Shown here in pieces: positions 16,830 through 25,430 of a DNA stretch of 64,000 nt (position 1 is the first letter of the stretch; each line of letters begins with the position of its first letter). Under the pieces are notes generated by a model. It was not told where the DNA came from and did no database searches. It worked only from the letters and a program-made list of their open reading frames with translations. Source of the stretch: Mucilaginibacter yixingensis (GTDB taxonomy: Bacteria; Bacteroidota; Bacteroidia; Sphingobacteriales; Sphingobacteriaceae); assembly GCF_041080815.1 (NCBI RefSeq), contig NZ_CP160205.1, positions 930,001 through 994,000 on the forward strand, given 5' to 3'. The translations under genes were made by a program, and so were the position numbers.

Positions 16830-17723
16830 TCAAAACAAGTCCTTCATTCCCAACAATCCCCACAGGCCGCCGGTGTGTATAGCCAGGATGTGGCTCCCCG
16901 GGGCAAAGTGGTCTTTACCAGCCAGGTCTGTCAGTGCATAGAGCATTTTTCCGGTGTAAACGGGTTCTATCATGATGCCGGTTGTGGCAATAAAATTCTT
17001 GATAAAAGCAATCAACTCCGGAGTTGTTTTGGCATAGCCGCCAAAATGATATTCGGTATGCAGCTCAAACGGTTGCGGGTAGGTTTGATACCGCCTGATC
17101 TCATCGGCCATAAAGTCACCATTCTTTAATACCGGCACCGCATGGAAAACAGTATCCATGTGATTGTTTTTAATGCCGTTCATTAGCCCGGCCGCGGTGG
17201 CCCCGGTACCGCACGCGCAAAACATGTGCTGATAGGTTTGCGGCAGTTCGTCAACCAGTTCGCTACAGCCACGGGCCGCTTCTGCGCTGGCGCCGCCTTC
17301 GTCAATAAAAAAGGCTTGACCATCGTTACCAAAGTGCTTATCAAATAAGGCTGGTTTGTTACGGTAGCTTTCGCGATCGGTGAAAATAAGCTGCATGCCA
17401 TGCAGGCGGCACATCCATATCGAGTCATTCATCACCTCTTCGCCACGCACAAAACCGGTGGCTTTGAAGCCAAAACGGGAGGCTGCCGCTGCCAGTGCTA
17501 TCAGGTGATTAGAATACGCGCCCCCGAAGCTCACCAGGTGAGTTTTTCCTTCCTGCTTTGCTCGTTTAAGCTGGTATTTAAGTTTACGCCATTTATTGCC
17601 CGATATGATGGGGTGAATCATATCATCGCGCTTTAAAAATACTTTCAGCCCTTTTTCATCAAACACAGGATTGTGTATTTGATGAACAGGGCTGAAAATA
17701 TCTAGTTCTATAGTATGCATCAA
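16830..17723 (-). CDS. 1-aminocyclopropane-1-carboxylate deaminase/D-cysteine desulfhydrase family protein
   Basis: A fold-type II PLP enzyme of 297 residues. The PLP lysine lies in ISGNKWRKLKYQLKRA, near residue 45. The motif GGAYSNHLIALAAAASRFGF and the glycine-rich phosphate cradle CACGTGATAAGLMNG follow, then HTGGLWGLLGM at the end. Members of this family deaminate ACC or release H2S and pyruvate from D-cysteine. The two cannot be separated with confidence here, and in Bacteroidota the desulfhydrase role is the more usual guess. It lies only three bases behind the DUF6588 gene, so the two are almost certainly co-transcribed. The start is the double ATG at 17723/17720. Confidence 0.85.
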   Translation of the reverse strand: MMHTIELDIFSPVHQIHNPVFDEKGLKVFLKRDDMIHPIISGNKWRKLKYQLKRAKQEGKTHLVSFGGAYSNHLIALAAAASRFGFKATGFVRGEEVMNDSIWMCRLHGMQLIFTDRESYRNKPALFDKHFGNDGQAFFIDEGGASAEAARGCSELVDELPQTYQHMFCACGTGATAAGLMNGIKNNHMDTVFHAVPVLKNGDFMADEIRRYQTYPQPFELHTEYHFGGYAKTTPELIAFIKNFIATTGIMIEPVYTGKMLYALTDLAGKDHFAPGSHILAIHTGGLWGLLGMKDLF

Positions 17724-17726
17724 AAA

Positions 17727-18782
17727 TTAAAATCCAAAGCCAATACCAGCGTTGCCAGATACATATTGACCGGTGCCAACAGAGGCGTACACTTTAAATA
17801 TAGCTAAATCTAATTTGAAACCAACATCAGCACGCATACCGGTAAAGGTATTTTGATCCACGTGGATAGGGTCTGTAATGGTAGTATAGGTGGTAGCCGT
17901 TGCAGTTACCGGGAAGTTACCCAATACCCCCAGATCTGTATGTGCTGTTTGGTAAGCTACAGAAACAAACGGCGTAAATATGGCCAGTTTTTTTGACAGG
18001 ATGGCCTGGAAGTTGAAGCCGCTGAAGTGGGCGTCAATACGCTGGTTGCTAAAATCGGTATTGGTGCCAGTGGCCGGAGCTGTGCCTGCGTCTGGTTGAA
18101 CATTCAGCGTTTTGCTGTAGTTAACGCGGTTGTAGTTTATGGCAACAGCCAGGTCAAACGGTTTGGGGACGCCTTTGGCAAAATCCTGGATAATGTTGTG
18201 TTTAATGCCAAAACCAATCATGCCTACAGAGCCGGCATCATCACTAATTTTAATGGTAGGGATGGTGCGGATGGTTAAATCTGTATTATGCACCAGGCCT
18301 ACGGTTAACTGAATATCCGGCGCAGGCACATACCCAAAAACACCTTTAGGCATGGTAAAAGTTTTACCGGTAGGGAGTCCGTTAGCATCATTAATGCTCA
18401 TAACCGGTCTGGCGGCATCTTTATCGCCACCAAAAGTAGGCGCAATTTTAGTTGGCGATGTTGCTGCCACTGTAACACGGTTTGATAAACCAATTTGGGT
18501 TACATCAAAGCTTTTGTCGCTGGTGGGCACCTGTGCGGCTGTGGCCGAGATGCGCAGCTCAAAATGCAGCAGCTTTTTGGTCTTAGCAGTGTTGCTCCAG
18601 CCGCTGTTTAAGCCCACACCAAAGCCCTTAAACATAGGCGTGCTGTAAGCGTTAAAAAGTTTGTTGGCATCGGCCGCGTTTGACTTGATCAGCGAGCTAA
18701 AATCGTCGCTGCTTTGGGCGTAGGTTTTAGAAACTGCCGTGCACATCACGGCTGCAATTGCAATAGTGTAAAGTTTTCTCAT
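17727..18782 (-). CDS. DUF6588 family outer-membrane-type protein
   Basis: A 351-residue exported protein with a signal peptide (MRKLYTIAIAAVMCTAVSKTYAQ, cleavage after the AQ). The rest alternates hydrophobic and polar residues like a transmembrane beta-barrel and ends VSGNAGIGFGF, with an aromatic final residue typical of outer-membrane proteins. The sequence agrees with DUF6588, a Bacteroidota family without an assigned function. It is the first gene of a two-gene unit with the PLP enzyme downstream. The coupling is intriguing but gives no proven link. A divergent promoter region of 72 bases separates it from rluD. Confidence 0.8.
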   Translation of the reverse strand: MRKLYTIAIAAVMCTAVSKTYAQSSDDFSSLIKSNAADANKLFNAYSTPMFKGFGVGLNSGWSNTAKTKKLLHFELRISATAAQVPTSDKSFDVTQIGLSNRVTVAATSPTKIAPTFGGDKDAARPVMSINDANGLPTGKTFTMPKGVFGYVPAPDIQLTVGLVHNTDLTIRTIPTIKISDDAGSVGMIGFGIKHNIIQDFAKGVPKPFDLAVAINYNRVNYSKTLNVQPDAGTAPATGTNTDFSNQRIDAHFSGFNFQAILSKKLAIFTPFVSVAYQTAHTDLGVLGNFPVTATATTYTTITDPIHVDQNTFTGMRADVGFKLDLAIFKVYASVGTGQYVSGNAGIGFGF

Positions 18783-18838
18783 AAATCAGGGGTTGAAATT
18801 TGATAACAATAATGGGCTATTTTGATATAAAAAACAAG

Positions 18839-18846
18839 TATTTTTG
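18839..18846 (+). promoter_or_regulatory. Likely -7 promoter box of rluD
   Basis: TATTTTTG matches TAnnTTTG and ends only 8 bases before the rluD ATG, implying a very short leader. No TTG is found at the expected -33 spacing, so confidence is modest. Confidence 0.4.
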
Positions 18847-18854
18847 CAAAACCC

Positions 18855-19898
18855 ATGACGAATAATATTGACCTGCAAGAGACTGAGGAACAGGAATTTT
18901 ACGAGCATTTACGTGTTGTAGTTGATAAAGGTCAGTCGTTATTACGTATAGATAAATTTTTGATGCACCGCGTTGAAAATGCATCGCGCAACCGCATACA
19001 GAACGCTATAGATCTGGGTAACGTGCTGGTAAATGATAAGGCTATTAAGGCTAGTTACAAGGTGAAACCACAAGACGTGATCTCGGTTGTTTTACCACAT
19101 CCGCCGCGCGATACCGAAGTTTACCCCGAAAATATTCCGCTTAATATTGTTTATGAAGATGATGATGTGCTGGTAGTCAATAAATCTCCCGGCATGGTGG
19201 TGCACCCTGGCTATAACAATTACACCGGTACACTGGTGAATGCTTTGGTTTATCATTTTCAGCAACTGCCTACGTTGCCGGGTAATGACGGCCGCCCCGG
19301 ATTAGTCCACCGTATTGATAAAGACACCAGCGGCCTGCTGCTCATCAGCAAAAATGAGCGCTCTATGAATTACCTGGCCCGCCAGTTTTTTGAGCATACC
19401 ATCAACCGTCGTTACATTGCGCTGGTTTGGGGCGATTTGCCAGAGGATGGTACGGTAACCGGCTACATAGGCCGCAGTGTGGCCGACCGCAGGGTGATGG
19501 CCATTTACGACGATGAGGAAAAGGGGAAATGGTCTGTAACGCATTACAAAGTTTTAGAACGATTGAACTACGTTACGCTGATTGAGTGCAAGCTGGAAAC
19601 CGGCCGGACGCACCAGATTCGCGCGCACATGAAACATATTGGGCACCCACTGTTTGCCGATGCCACTTACGGCGGCGACAAGATTGTGAAGGGCACCATG
19701 TTTAGCAAATACAAGCAGTTTGTAGAAAATTGCTTTGAGCTGATGCCGCGGCAGGCGCTGCACGCGCAATCATTAGGATTTAAACATCCTTCATTAAAAA
19801 AAGACGTTTATTTTGAAGCGCCTCTGCCACAGGACTTTGAGGCTGTTTTAAAGAAATGGCGAAATTATGTTGCGGCAGTATCAGACCAAAACGGATAA
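18855..19898 (+). CDS. rluD: Ribosomal large-subunit pseudouridine synthase, RluD family
   Basis: A 347-residue RluA/RluD-family pseudouridine synthase that isomerises uridines in 23S rRNA. It has an N-terminal S4 RNA-binding domain (LRIDKFLMHRVENASRNRIQ) and the catalytic block GLVHRIDKDTSGLLLIS with the nucleophilic aspartate in HRIDKDTSG. The downstream motif ETGRTHQIRAHMKHIGHPL is also present. Bacteroidota carry several paralogues, so assignment to RluD rather than RluA/RluC rests on the S4 domain and length. The class IV aminotransferase begins 17 bases after the stop and is probably co-transcribed. Confidence 0.92.
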   Translation: MTNNIDLQETEEQEFYEHLRVVVDKGQSLLRIDKFLMHRVENASRNRIQNAIDLGNVLVNDKAIKASYKVKPQDVISVVLPHPPRDTEVYPENIPLNIVYEDDDVLVVNKSPGMVVHPGYNNYTGTLVNALVYHFQQLPTLPGNDGRPGLVHRIDKDTSGLLLISKNERSMNYLARQFFEHTINRRYIALVWGDLPEDGTVTGYIGRSVADRRVMAIYDDEEKGKWSVTHYKVLERLNYVTLIECKLETGRTHQIRAHMKHIGHPLFADATYGGDKIVKGTMFSKYKQFVENCFELMPRQALHAQSLGFKHPSLKKDVYFEAPLPQDFEAVLKKWRNYVAAVSDQNG

Positions 19899-19915
19899 TT
19901 TACTGTTAGTATAGA

Positions 19916-20758
19916 ATGGTAATGAAACCTGCATTTATCCTATTTAACGACGAAATTTTACCAACCGATAGCAAGGTAGTCACCATTGCTAACCGGGCAT
20001 TTAAATATGGCGACGGCCTTTTTGAAAGCATGAGGCTGATGAAAGGCGATCTGAAGTTTGCTGATCTGCACGCCGACCGCCTGCAACGCGGTATGCGGGG
20101 CTTAAAGATTGACGGCTACTCGCAGATAGACAGCTGGTTTATGCGCGAGAAGGTTGATGCGCTGGCTACCCGTAACAAATGCAAAAATGGCCGCGTGCGC
20201 CTGATGGTTTACCGCGATGCCGACGGTTTATACGCACCCACCCAAAATACCATGGGCTATTGCATGGAGGTGCAACCCATAGAAGAGCCCCGCTACTACC
20301 TGAATGAGCGCGGCCTGATTATGGATGTGTTTACCGAGCTGGGTAAGCCGCTTAATTACCTGTCTAACATCAAATCCTGTAACTCGCTGGTTTACGTGAT
20401 GGCCGGTGTGTTTAAAAATCAGAACAGGCTGGATGATGTTTTCATCCTTAACCAAAATCGCTTTTTGTGCGAGGCGGGCAGCAGCAACGTGTTTGTTTAC
20501 TACAAAAACCACCTCTACACCCCGGCACTGAGCGAGGGTTGTGTGGAAGGCGTAATGCGCCAGGTAGTGATCAATATGGCGCTGCAATTGAACATCCCCG
20601 TTACCGAAGCCCAGATCAATCCCGATATTTTATACGAGGCCGAAGAGGTTTTCATTACCAACGCCACCCGCGGCATCCAATGGGTAATGGGCTTTGGTGT
20701 AAAACGCTATTTTAACAGGCTGAGTAAAGAGCTGATGGATGAGTTGAATAAGTTGTAA
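19916..20758 (+). CDS. Class IV aminotransferase (branched-chain aminotransferase/aminodeoxychorismate lyase-like)
   Basis: A 280-residue fold-type IV PLP enzyme. The opening FILFNDEILPTDSKVVTIANRAFKYGDGLFESMRL is typical, with the catalytic lysine in LSNIKSCNSLVYVMA. EAGSSNVFVYY and TPALSEGCVEGVMRQ bind the cofactor phosphate. The family covers branched-chain aminotransferase, D-alanine aminotransferase and 4-amino-4-deoxychorismate lyase (PabC). The IKSxN form of the lysine motif leans to the D-amino-acid/PabC side, but the substrate is undecided. It lies directly behind rluD. Either ATG 19916 or 19922 may be used. Confidence 0.82.
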   Translation: MVMKPAFILFNDEILPTDSKVVTIANRAFKYGDGLFESMRLMKGDLKFADLHADRLQRGMRGLKIDGYSQIDSWFMREKVDALATRNKCKNGRVRLMVYRDADGLYAPTQNTMGYCMEVQPIEEPRYYLNERGLIMDVFTELGKPLNYLSNIKSCNSLVYVMAGVFKNQNRLDDVFILNQNRFLCEAGSSNVFVYYKNHLYTPALSEGCVEGVMRQVVINMALQLNIPVTEAQINPDILYEAEEVFITNATRGIQWVMGFGVKRYFNRLSKELMDELNKL

Positions 20759-20779
20759 ATACTTACCTCATTATGTGCG

Positions 20780-20838
20780 CTCAAGCATCCTCGCTTGAGT
20801 TTTGAATATTTTTATTTAGTCAAGCGCAGACGCTTGAC
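20780..20838. repeat. Pair of related hairpins (CTCAAGC / GCTTGAG)
   Basis: CTCAAGC (20780-20786) pairs with GCTTGAG (20793-20799), and GTCAAGCG (20819-20826) pairs with CGCTTGAC (20831-20838). The two hairpins are also complementary to each other, so the unit can fold as one long or two short stems. It lies after the rluD-aminotransferase unit and may help end transcription, although no T-tract follows. Confidence 0.7.
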
Positions 20839-20883
20839 CAGGCAAAAATTACTGTTTAAATTGGTCTTAAACAGTAATTCCTT

Positions 20884-21567
20884 ATGATGTTTCCCCTAAC
20901 AGAAATACGTCCCCCAGATGGCGGACTGATCTACACCGAAACCAACCTGCATCATTTCTTTCCCGAGCCGTTAAATATGGTTACGTCGGCGCTGTTTTTG
21001 ATACCGGGAGTTTACTGGCTTATTAAGGTTAGGGGATTTAGCCAACAATATGCTTTTCTTAGCGTTGCCACCTACTTGCTGCTTACCGGCAGTATCGGTG
21101 GCATTATTTACCACGGGTTACGTCGCTGGCACTTCTTTATTTTAATGGATTGGGTGCCCATTGCGTTGCTTTGCCTGGCTGCCAGCGTTTATTTCTGGAT
21201 GTTGCTATTAGGCCGGTGGATTTATGGCATTACTGCACTGGCCGTGTTTGTGGTGCTGGAAACGCTCATGTTAAAGCTGATGCCCGAGACCAGCCATCAG
21301 CTGGCCATCAACATAAACTATGCGGTTATGGTGCTGATGGTGGTGTTACCGTTGGCCTTGCTGCTCATCAAAACCCGCGGTTATAACTGGGGGCTGGTTG
21401 TAATGGCCTTGTTAACATTTGCGGCCGCATTGTCATTCCGTATTTATGACCGGTTTGCGCCCTGGTCCATCGGTACGCATTTTTTGTGGCACACGTTTGG
21501 TGCACTGGCAGCCTCGTTTATTTTTTTGTATTTGTACAGGCTGAGGGAGCGAAAAGAGATTGTTTGA
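20884..21567 (+). CDS. Alkaline ceramidase-like CREST-superfamily membrane protein
   Basis: A 227-residue integral membrane protein with about seven hydrophobic helices. The spacing of conserved polar residues fits the CREST superfamily (alkaline ceramidases, PAQR receptors, Per1, TMEM8). An early TETNLHHFFPEPLNMVTSALF has the E-x-N and proline of ceramidases, IIYHGLRRWHFFILMDWVPI carries a histidine and an aspartate, and GTHFLWHTFGALAASF supplies two more histidines. These would form the zinc site of a ceramide-type amidase. The host probably makes sphingolipids (see spt), so a lipid substrate is reasonable, but activity is inference. It has no close operon partner and is followed by nested dispersed repeats. 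Confidence 0.75.
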   Translation: MMFPLTEIRPPDGGLIYTETNLHHFFPEPLNMVTSALFLIPGVYWLIKVRGFSQQYAFLSVATYLLLTGSIGGIIYHGLRRWHFFILMDWVPIALLCLAASVYFWMLLLGRWIYGITALAVFVVLETLMLKLMPETSHQLAININYAVMVLMVVLPLALLLIKTRGYNWGLVVMALLTFAAALSFRIYDRFAPWSIGTHFLWHTFGALAASFIFLYLYRLRERKEIV

Positions 21568-21586
21568 TTTGCTTAATCAACCCTCA

Positions 21587-21755
21587 ACGTCATTGCGGGG
21601 AACGAAGCAATCTCTGTGTTATGTCATACTGAGCGATAGCGAAGTATCTCTGAGGATAGGTTAAGTAGGACTGTCCTTAGAGATGCTTCGTTCCTCAGCA
21701 TGACATGATGTTAAGATCAGCTGTACAGAGATTGCTTCGTTCCTCGCAATGACGT
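21587..21755. repeat. CGTCATTGCG-family palindrome carrying an inserted second palindrome
   Basis: The outer arms ACGTCATTGCGGGGAACGAA and TTCGTTCCTCGCAATGACGT are inverted copies of the family seen at 13252 and 59646. Inside lies a second, different palindrome (21621-21706) with arms ATGTCATACTGAGCGATAGC and TTCCTCAGCATGACAT. The arrangement is that of one mobile repeat inserted within the loop of another. Confidence 0.88.
21621..21706. repeat. Inner ATGTCATnCTGAG-family palindrome
   Basis: Left arm ATGTCATACTGAGCGATAGC and right arm GATGCTTCGTTCCTCAGCAT (continuing GACAT) are imperfect inverted copies. A related copy with the same ends is at 31195-31280. It sits inside the 21587-21755 element. 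Confidence 0.82.
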
Positions 21756-21778
21756 CGAAGAAATATAAAGGGATTTGG

Positions 21779-22693
21779 CTACAGCGTAACGCCTCTCAAA
21801 AACGCTTCAATATCCATACGCTTTTTACCTTCCAGCTGCACATCGGTTACGCGGATGAAGCCGCCGTGGCAGGCAAATTTCAGGTAAGTTTTATTGTCGG
21901 TTAAAAAGCCGCCAGGCTGTATGCCGGGTTCGGTTTCTTCTAATGTGGCGCTATATATTTTAAGCACTTTATCATTCAAAAGGGTGAACGCACCGGGGTA
22001 CGGGCTCAATCCACGGATACGGTTGAAAACTTCGGGTGCGGTTTTCAGAAAATCCAGTTTGCAATCATCCTTAAAAATCTTTGGCGCATGTTTCAGTTCA
22101 GCAACACCGAAACTTTCTTGCGGATGCTCGGTATAGCGGCCGCTTTCTACGGCTTTTACGGTTTTAACCAACAGGCCGGCACCTTTGGCCATCAAGCGGT
22201 CGTGCAGATCGCCTGCGGTTTCCTGGCCGGTCAGGGTTACTTTTTCGGTAAACAGTACGTTGCCGGTATCAATATCATGTTTCAGGAAAAAGGTAGTCAC
22301 GCCGCTTTCTTTCTCGCCGTTTAGGATGGCCCAGTTAATAGGCGCCGCACCGCGATACTGCGGCAGGAGCGAGGCATGTAGATTGATAGTCCCTTTTGGC
22401 GGCATATTCCAAACGGTCTCGGGCAGCATGCGGAAAGCTACTACCACCTGCAAATCAGCTTGCAAGGCAGCCAGCTCTACCAGAAACTCCGGACTTTTTA
22501 ATTTTTCAGGTTGCAACACAGGCAGATCATGTGCGACGGCATACTCTTTCACAGCCGACTGGCTCACTTTCTGTCCGCGACCGGCAGGTTTATCCGGTGC
22601 AGTAACAACACCAACTATATTTGCGCCCGATTTCAGCAAAGCATCCAGCGATGCTACTGCAAATTCAGGCGTTCCCATAAATACTATTCTCAT
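21779..22693 (-). CDS. fmt: Methionyl-tRNA formyltransferase
   Basis: Fmt formylates initiator methionyl-tRNA using 10-formyltetrahydrofolate. The 304-residue protein begins MRIVFMGTPEFAVASLDALL, a standard Fmt N-terminus, and carries INLHASLLPQYRGAAPINWA with the catalytic asparagine/histidine, plus TGVTTFFLKHDIDTGN in slightly altered form. The C-terminal OB-like domain has RIRGLSPYPGAF. The gene is alone here, without the usual def neighbour. A short repeat-rich gap separates it from the namZ-like gene. Confidence 0.96.
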   Translation of the reverse strand: MRIVFMGTPEFAVASLDALLKSGANIVGVVTAPDKPAGRGQKVSQSAVKEYAVAHDLPVLQPEKLKSPEFLVELAALQADLQVVVAFRMLPETVWNMPPKGTINLHASLLPQYRGAAPINWAILNGEKESGVTTFFLKHDIDTGNVLFTEKVTLTGQETAGDLHDRLMAKGAGLLVKTVKAVESGRYTEHPQESFGVAELKHAPKIFKDDCKLDFLKTAPEVFNRIRGLSPYPGAFTLLNDKVLKIYSATLEETEPGIQPGGFLTDNKTYLKFACHGGFIRVTDVQLEGKKRMDIEAFLRGVTL

Positions 22694-22738
22694 AATTTAA
22701 AGCTGATATTTAAACACGTTTTTCAAAGTAAATGTTTT

Positions 22739-22832
22739 ACCTCTCCCAACCCTCTCCGAAGGAGAGGGCTTTGATATGCAATGTCGATAATCTCGTTAAT
22801 CTCCTCCCCTTTGGGGAGGCCGGGAGGGGTGA
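22739..22832. repeat. CTCTCCC/GGGAGG palindromic repeat
   Basis: CTCTCCCAACCCTCTCC at the left and the run CCCCTTTGGGGAGGCCGGGA at the right pair with each other, and each arm is a small palindrome (CCCTCTCCGAAGGAGAGGG; CTCCCCTTTGGGGAG). The element ends at the namZ stop codon and resembles the shorter unit at 61663-61690. Confidence 0.8.
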
Positions 22833-24113
22833 CTACTGATACAATAAATATTTCCTCCGCATAATTTTGTATTTGCTTAGCGCCGGTTCCCAGCTCATAC
22901 GGATGTCTTCTTCACTCATTCCGGCCTCTATCTGTTTGCGCAGGGTTGGGCCGCCGCTCAGTTTGGTAATGTAGGCCGTAAAGAAATGCGCCTTATCCGG
23001 AAAAGCTTTGTACATTTCTATCAGCCAGGCCAGGTTAATGTGTCCGCTGGTACGTAATTGTTTGGTGTCAAACTTTTGCAGATCGATGCCATAGCAGGTC
23101 TGTCCCTTCAACGGAGGGTTATCGCTCACGCCGGGGATGCTTTGCGGCGTAAAGCTAAACTGATATTTTCCTTTTAACGATGGATGCCCCACCACCTGGA
23201 ACGGGAACGAGGTGCCGCGGCCAAGACTGAGCGTGGTTCCTTCAAACAAGCAAATGCTTGGATACAGCAATACTGCCTGGTTGGTATTCAGGTTAGGCGA
23301 CGGATCAATAGGTAGTTTATAAGGTGTGGCGTGGATATAGTTAGCCACAGGAATAATCTTTAGCTTGCATTTGATATGGTTTTTCAACCAGCCTTCGCCG
23401 TTAATCATCTGCGCGTACTCGGCAATGGTCATGCCGTGTACGATAGGAATGGGGTGCATGCCCACGGTAGATTTATAAGCGGTATCCAGCACTGGTCCGT
23501 CCACATAAAAGCCGTTGGGGTTGGGGCGATCCAGTATCATCAGCTCTACCTTGTTTTCTGCACATGCCTCCATGATATAGTGCAGCGAGGTGAGGTAGGT
23601 GTAAAAGCGCGCGCCAACATCCTGCATATCAAAAATCACAATGTCGATGCCTTTCAGATCCTCTGCACTTGGTTTATATTGACGTTTGCCATAGAGGGAC
23701 AGTACCGGAATGCCGGTAGCCTTATCTGTAAAATCTTCTACATCGGCGCCGTCGGCATTATTGCCACGAAAGCCATGCTCTGGCCCAAAGATCTTTTTGA
23801 TATTGACGCCCAGTTTGAGCAGGCTATCTACGCTCGGTGTAAGCTTTGGGCCGATAACCGATGTTTTATTAACCAGCATGGCCACATTTTTACCTTGCAG
23901 GTAGGGCAGGTAAAGTTGGGTTTGATCGGCCCCGGTTATGGGGTTGCCCGATATACGAGGGGCATGCTCATGTTGCCGTAATAATGCCCTGTTTATTGCG
24001 TCATCTAATGGTCGGCCCGTACTGAGGTATGGACTATTGTTCCACTGCGCTTCAACTTTTAACATGCACAGCATACCAAGTAGCAATGTCAATAACGCAT
24101 AAGGTTTTTTCAT
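22833..24113 (-). CDS. namZ: DUF1343 exo-beta-N-acetylmuramidase (NamZ-like)
   Basis: A 426-residue exported protein of the DUF1343 family, which includes the exo-beta-N-acetylmuramidase NamZ that removes terminal MurNAc from peptidoglycan fragments. It has a signal peptide (MKKPYALLTLLLGMLCMLKVEA), then the family blocks NVAMLVNKTSVIGP, FGPEHGFRGNNADGADV, VIFDMQDVGARFYTY, LDRPNPNGFYVDGPVLD, HGMTIAEYAQMINGEGW and the substrate region PSICLFEGTTLSLGRGTSFPF. The length is normal. The role would be wall recycling or scavenging in the periplasm. The function is taken from the family; no amidase or MurNAc permease is beside it. Confidence 0.88.
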   Translation of the reverse strand: MKKPYALLTLLLGMLCMLKVEAQWNNSPYLSTGRPLDDAINRALLRQHEHAPRISGNPITGADQTQLYLPYLQGKNVAMLVNKTSVIGPKLTPSVDSLLKLGVNIKKIFGPEHGFRGNNADGADVEDFTDKATGIPVLSLYGKRQYKPSAEDLKGIDIVIFDMQDVGARFYTYLTSLHYIMEACAENKVELMILDRPNPNGFYVDGPVLDTAYKSTVGMHPIPIVHGMTIAEYAQMINGEGWLKNHIKCKLKIIPVANYIHATPYKLPIDPSPNLNTNQAVLLYPSICLFEGTTLSLGRGTSFPFQVVGHPSLKGKYQFSFTPQSIPGVSDNPPLKGQTCYGIDLQKFDTKQLRTSGHINLAWLIEMYKAFPDKAHFFTAYITKLSGGPTLRKQIEAGMSEEDIRMSWEPALSKYKIMRRKYLLYQ

Positions 24114-24151
24114 AGGGTAACTAAATATTAATTAGGCCGGATGTGCCTTAA

Positions 24152-25405
24152 ATGCGCATCTTTGCTAAAATACAAAAATCCGCATTGAGTTTCTCTACCT
24201 TCATAGCCGGCCGTGTTACGTTTCAATCAAAACGTACATTTTCAAAGCTCATTGTACGTATTGCCATTGTTGGCATTATGTTGGGCCTCAGTGCCATGAT
24301 TCTCTCGCTGGCTATTCTGAAAGGTTTTAAAAAAGATATTAAAGAAAACGTGCGCGGTTTCTCTGGTGACATCACCGTGATTAGTTATGATCTCAATAAC
24401 TCTTACGATAACTCGCCCATGAACGCCGATGCCGCCATGGAGCAGTTGGTGAAAACCATGCCGCAGTTTACCGGTATTTATCCGTTTGCTACCAAGCCGG
24501 GCATTATTAAAGCTAATCAGGAAATTGAAGGTGTGGTTTTGAAGGGAGTTGATAAAGGTTACAACTGGAACTACCTCAAGGCAAACCTGGTAAGCGGCAG
24601 GGTGATTGATTATCGCGATACGGCGCAGTCTGAAAAGGAGATCATCATCTCCAGTTACACGGCTGCCCGACTGAAACTGAAGCTTGGCGATAGCTTCCTG
24701 ATGTATTTTGTGCAGGAGCCGCTGCGCAAACGCAAGCTGCAGATTGTGGGGATCTATGATGCCGGGGTAGAGGAGGTGAATAAGACCTTTGTGGTGGGCG
24801 CCCTCTCGCTGGTAAAAAAGCTGAATGGTTGGAAACCAACTCAGATTGGCGGTTACGAGGTGCGTGTACGAAATTTTGACGAGTTGACGCCGGCTAACAG
24901 TTCCCTGGGCGATATTATGCCAGAAAAAGTGCACTCTTACACGGTAGCCGAAAATTACCCTGTGATATTTGAATGGCTTAAACTATTGGACGGTAGCACT
25001 GGTGTGTTATTGGTATTATTATTGGCCGTTGCGCTCATCAACATGATATCGGCCTTGTTGATTATGATTCTGGAGCGTACCACCATGATAGGTATGCTCA
25101 AAGCTATGGGCAGCAGCAACTGGCGTATCCAGCAGATTTTTTTATTTAATGCATTTTACCTGATTGGTCTGGGCTTGTTGTTTGGCAACCTGCTGGGTAT
25201 TGGTTTGGGTATATTTCAGCACCAAACCCACTTCTTTAAGCTGGATGAGGCATCCTATTATATGAAATTTGTGCCGATACAATTGGAAGTATCTGATATC
25301 ATATTGCTCAATGTAGGCACCGCACTGGTTACCTTGCTGGTGCTCATCATTCCATCAACCCTGGTGAGCAGGATTAGTCCGGTGAAGGCGATTAAGTTTA
25401 AGTAG
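24152..25405 (+). CDS. LolC/LolE-type ABC transporter permease
   Basis: A 417-residue permease with one N-terminal helix (IAIVGIMLGLSAMILSLAIL), a periplasmic domain of about 220 residues, and three C-terminal helices with the FtsX-type motif IMILERTTMIGMLKAMGSSN. This matches LolC/LolE, which extract lipoproteins from the inner membrane with LolD. The C-terminus ISPVKAIKFK is typical. The LolD-like ATPase is not adjacent. The start is uncertain: ATG 24152 is used, but a TTG at 24185 would give SFSTFIAGRV, closer to the normal family N-terminus, and a CATCTTTG sequence just inside the annotated start could be its -7 box. Confidence 0.85.
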   Translation: MRIFAKIQKSALSFSTFIAGRVTFQSKRTFSKLIVRIAIVGIMLGLSAMILSLAILKGFKKDIKENVRGFSGDITVISYDLNNSYDNSPMNADAAMEQLVKTMPQFTGIYPFATKPGIIKANQEIEGVVLKGVDKGYNWNYLKANLVSGRVIDYRDTAQSEKEIIISSYTAARLKLKLGDSFLMYFVQEPLRKRKLQIVGIYDAGVEEVNKTFVVGALSLVKKLNGWKPTQIGGYEVRVRNFDELTPANSSLGDIMPEKVHSYTVAENYPVIFEWLKLLDGSTGVLLVLLLAVALINMISALLIMILERTTMIGMLKAMGSSNWRIQQIFLFNAFYLIGLGLLFGNLLGIGLGIFQHQTHFFKLDEASYYMKFVPIQLEVSDIILLNVGTALVTLLVLIIPSTLVSRISPVKAIKFK

Positions 25406-25430
25406 GTGTAACACGTTTCTATCCACAATA

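Noticed and set aside
21587..21755. Possible CRISPR-like array
   Set aside because: The repeats are inverted and nested, not direct repeats with regular spacers, and no cas genes are present anywhere in the window.
24242..24934. 230-codon antisense frame within the LolE-like gene
   Set aside because: Shadow frame; His/Gln-rich translation and no motifs, while the plus-strand permease is clearly real.
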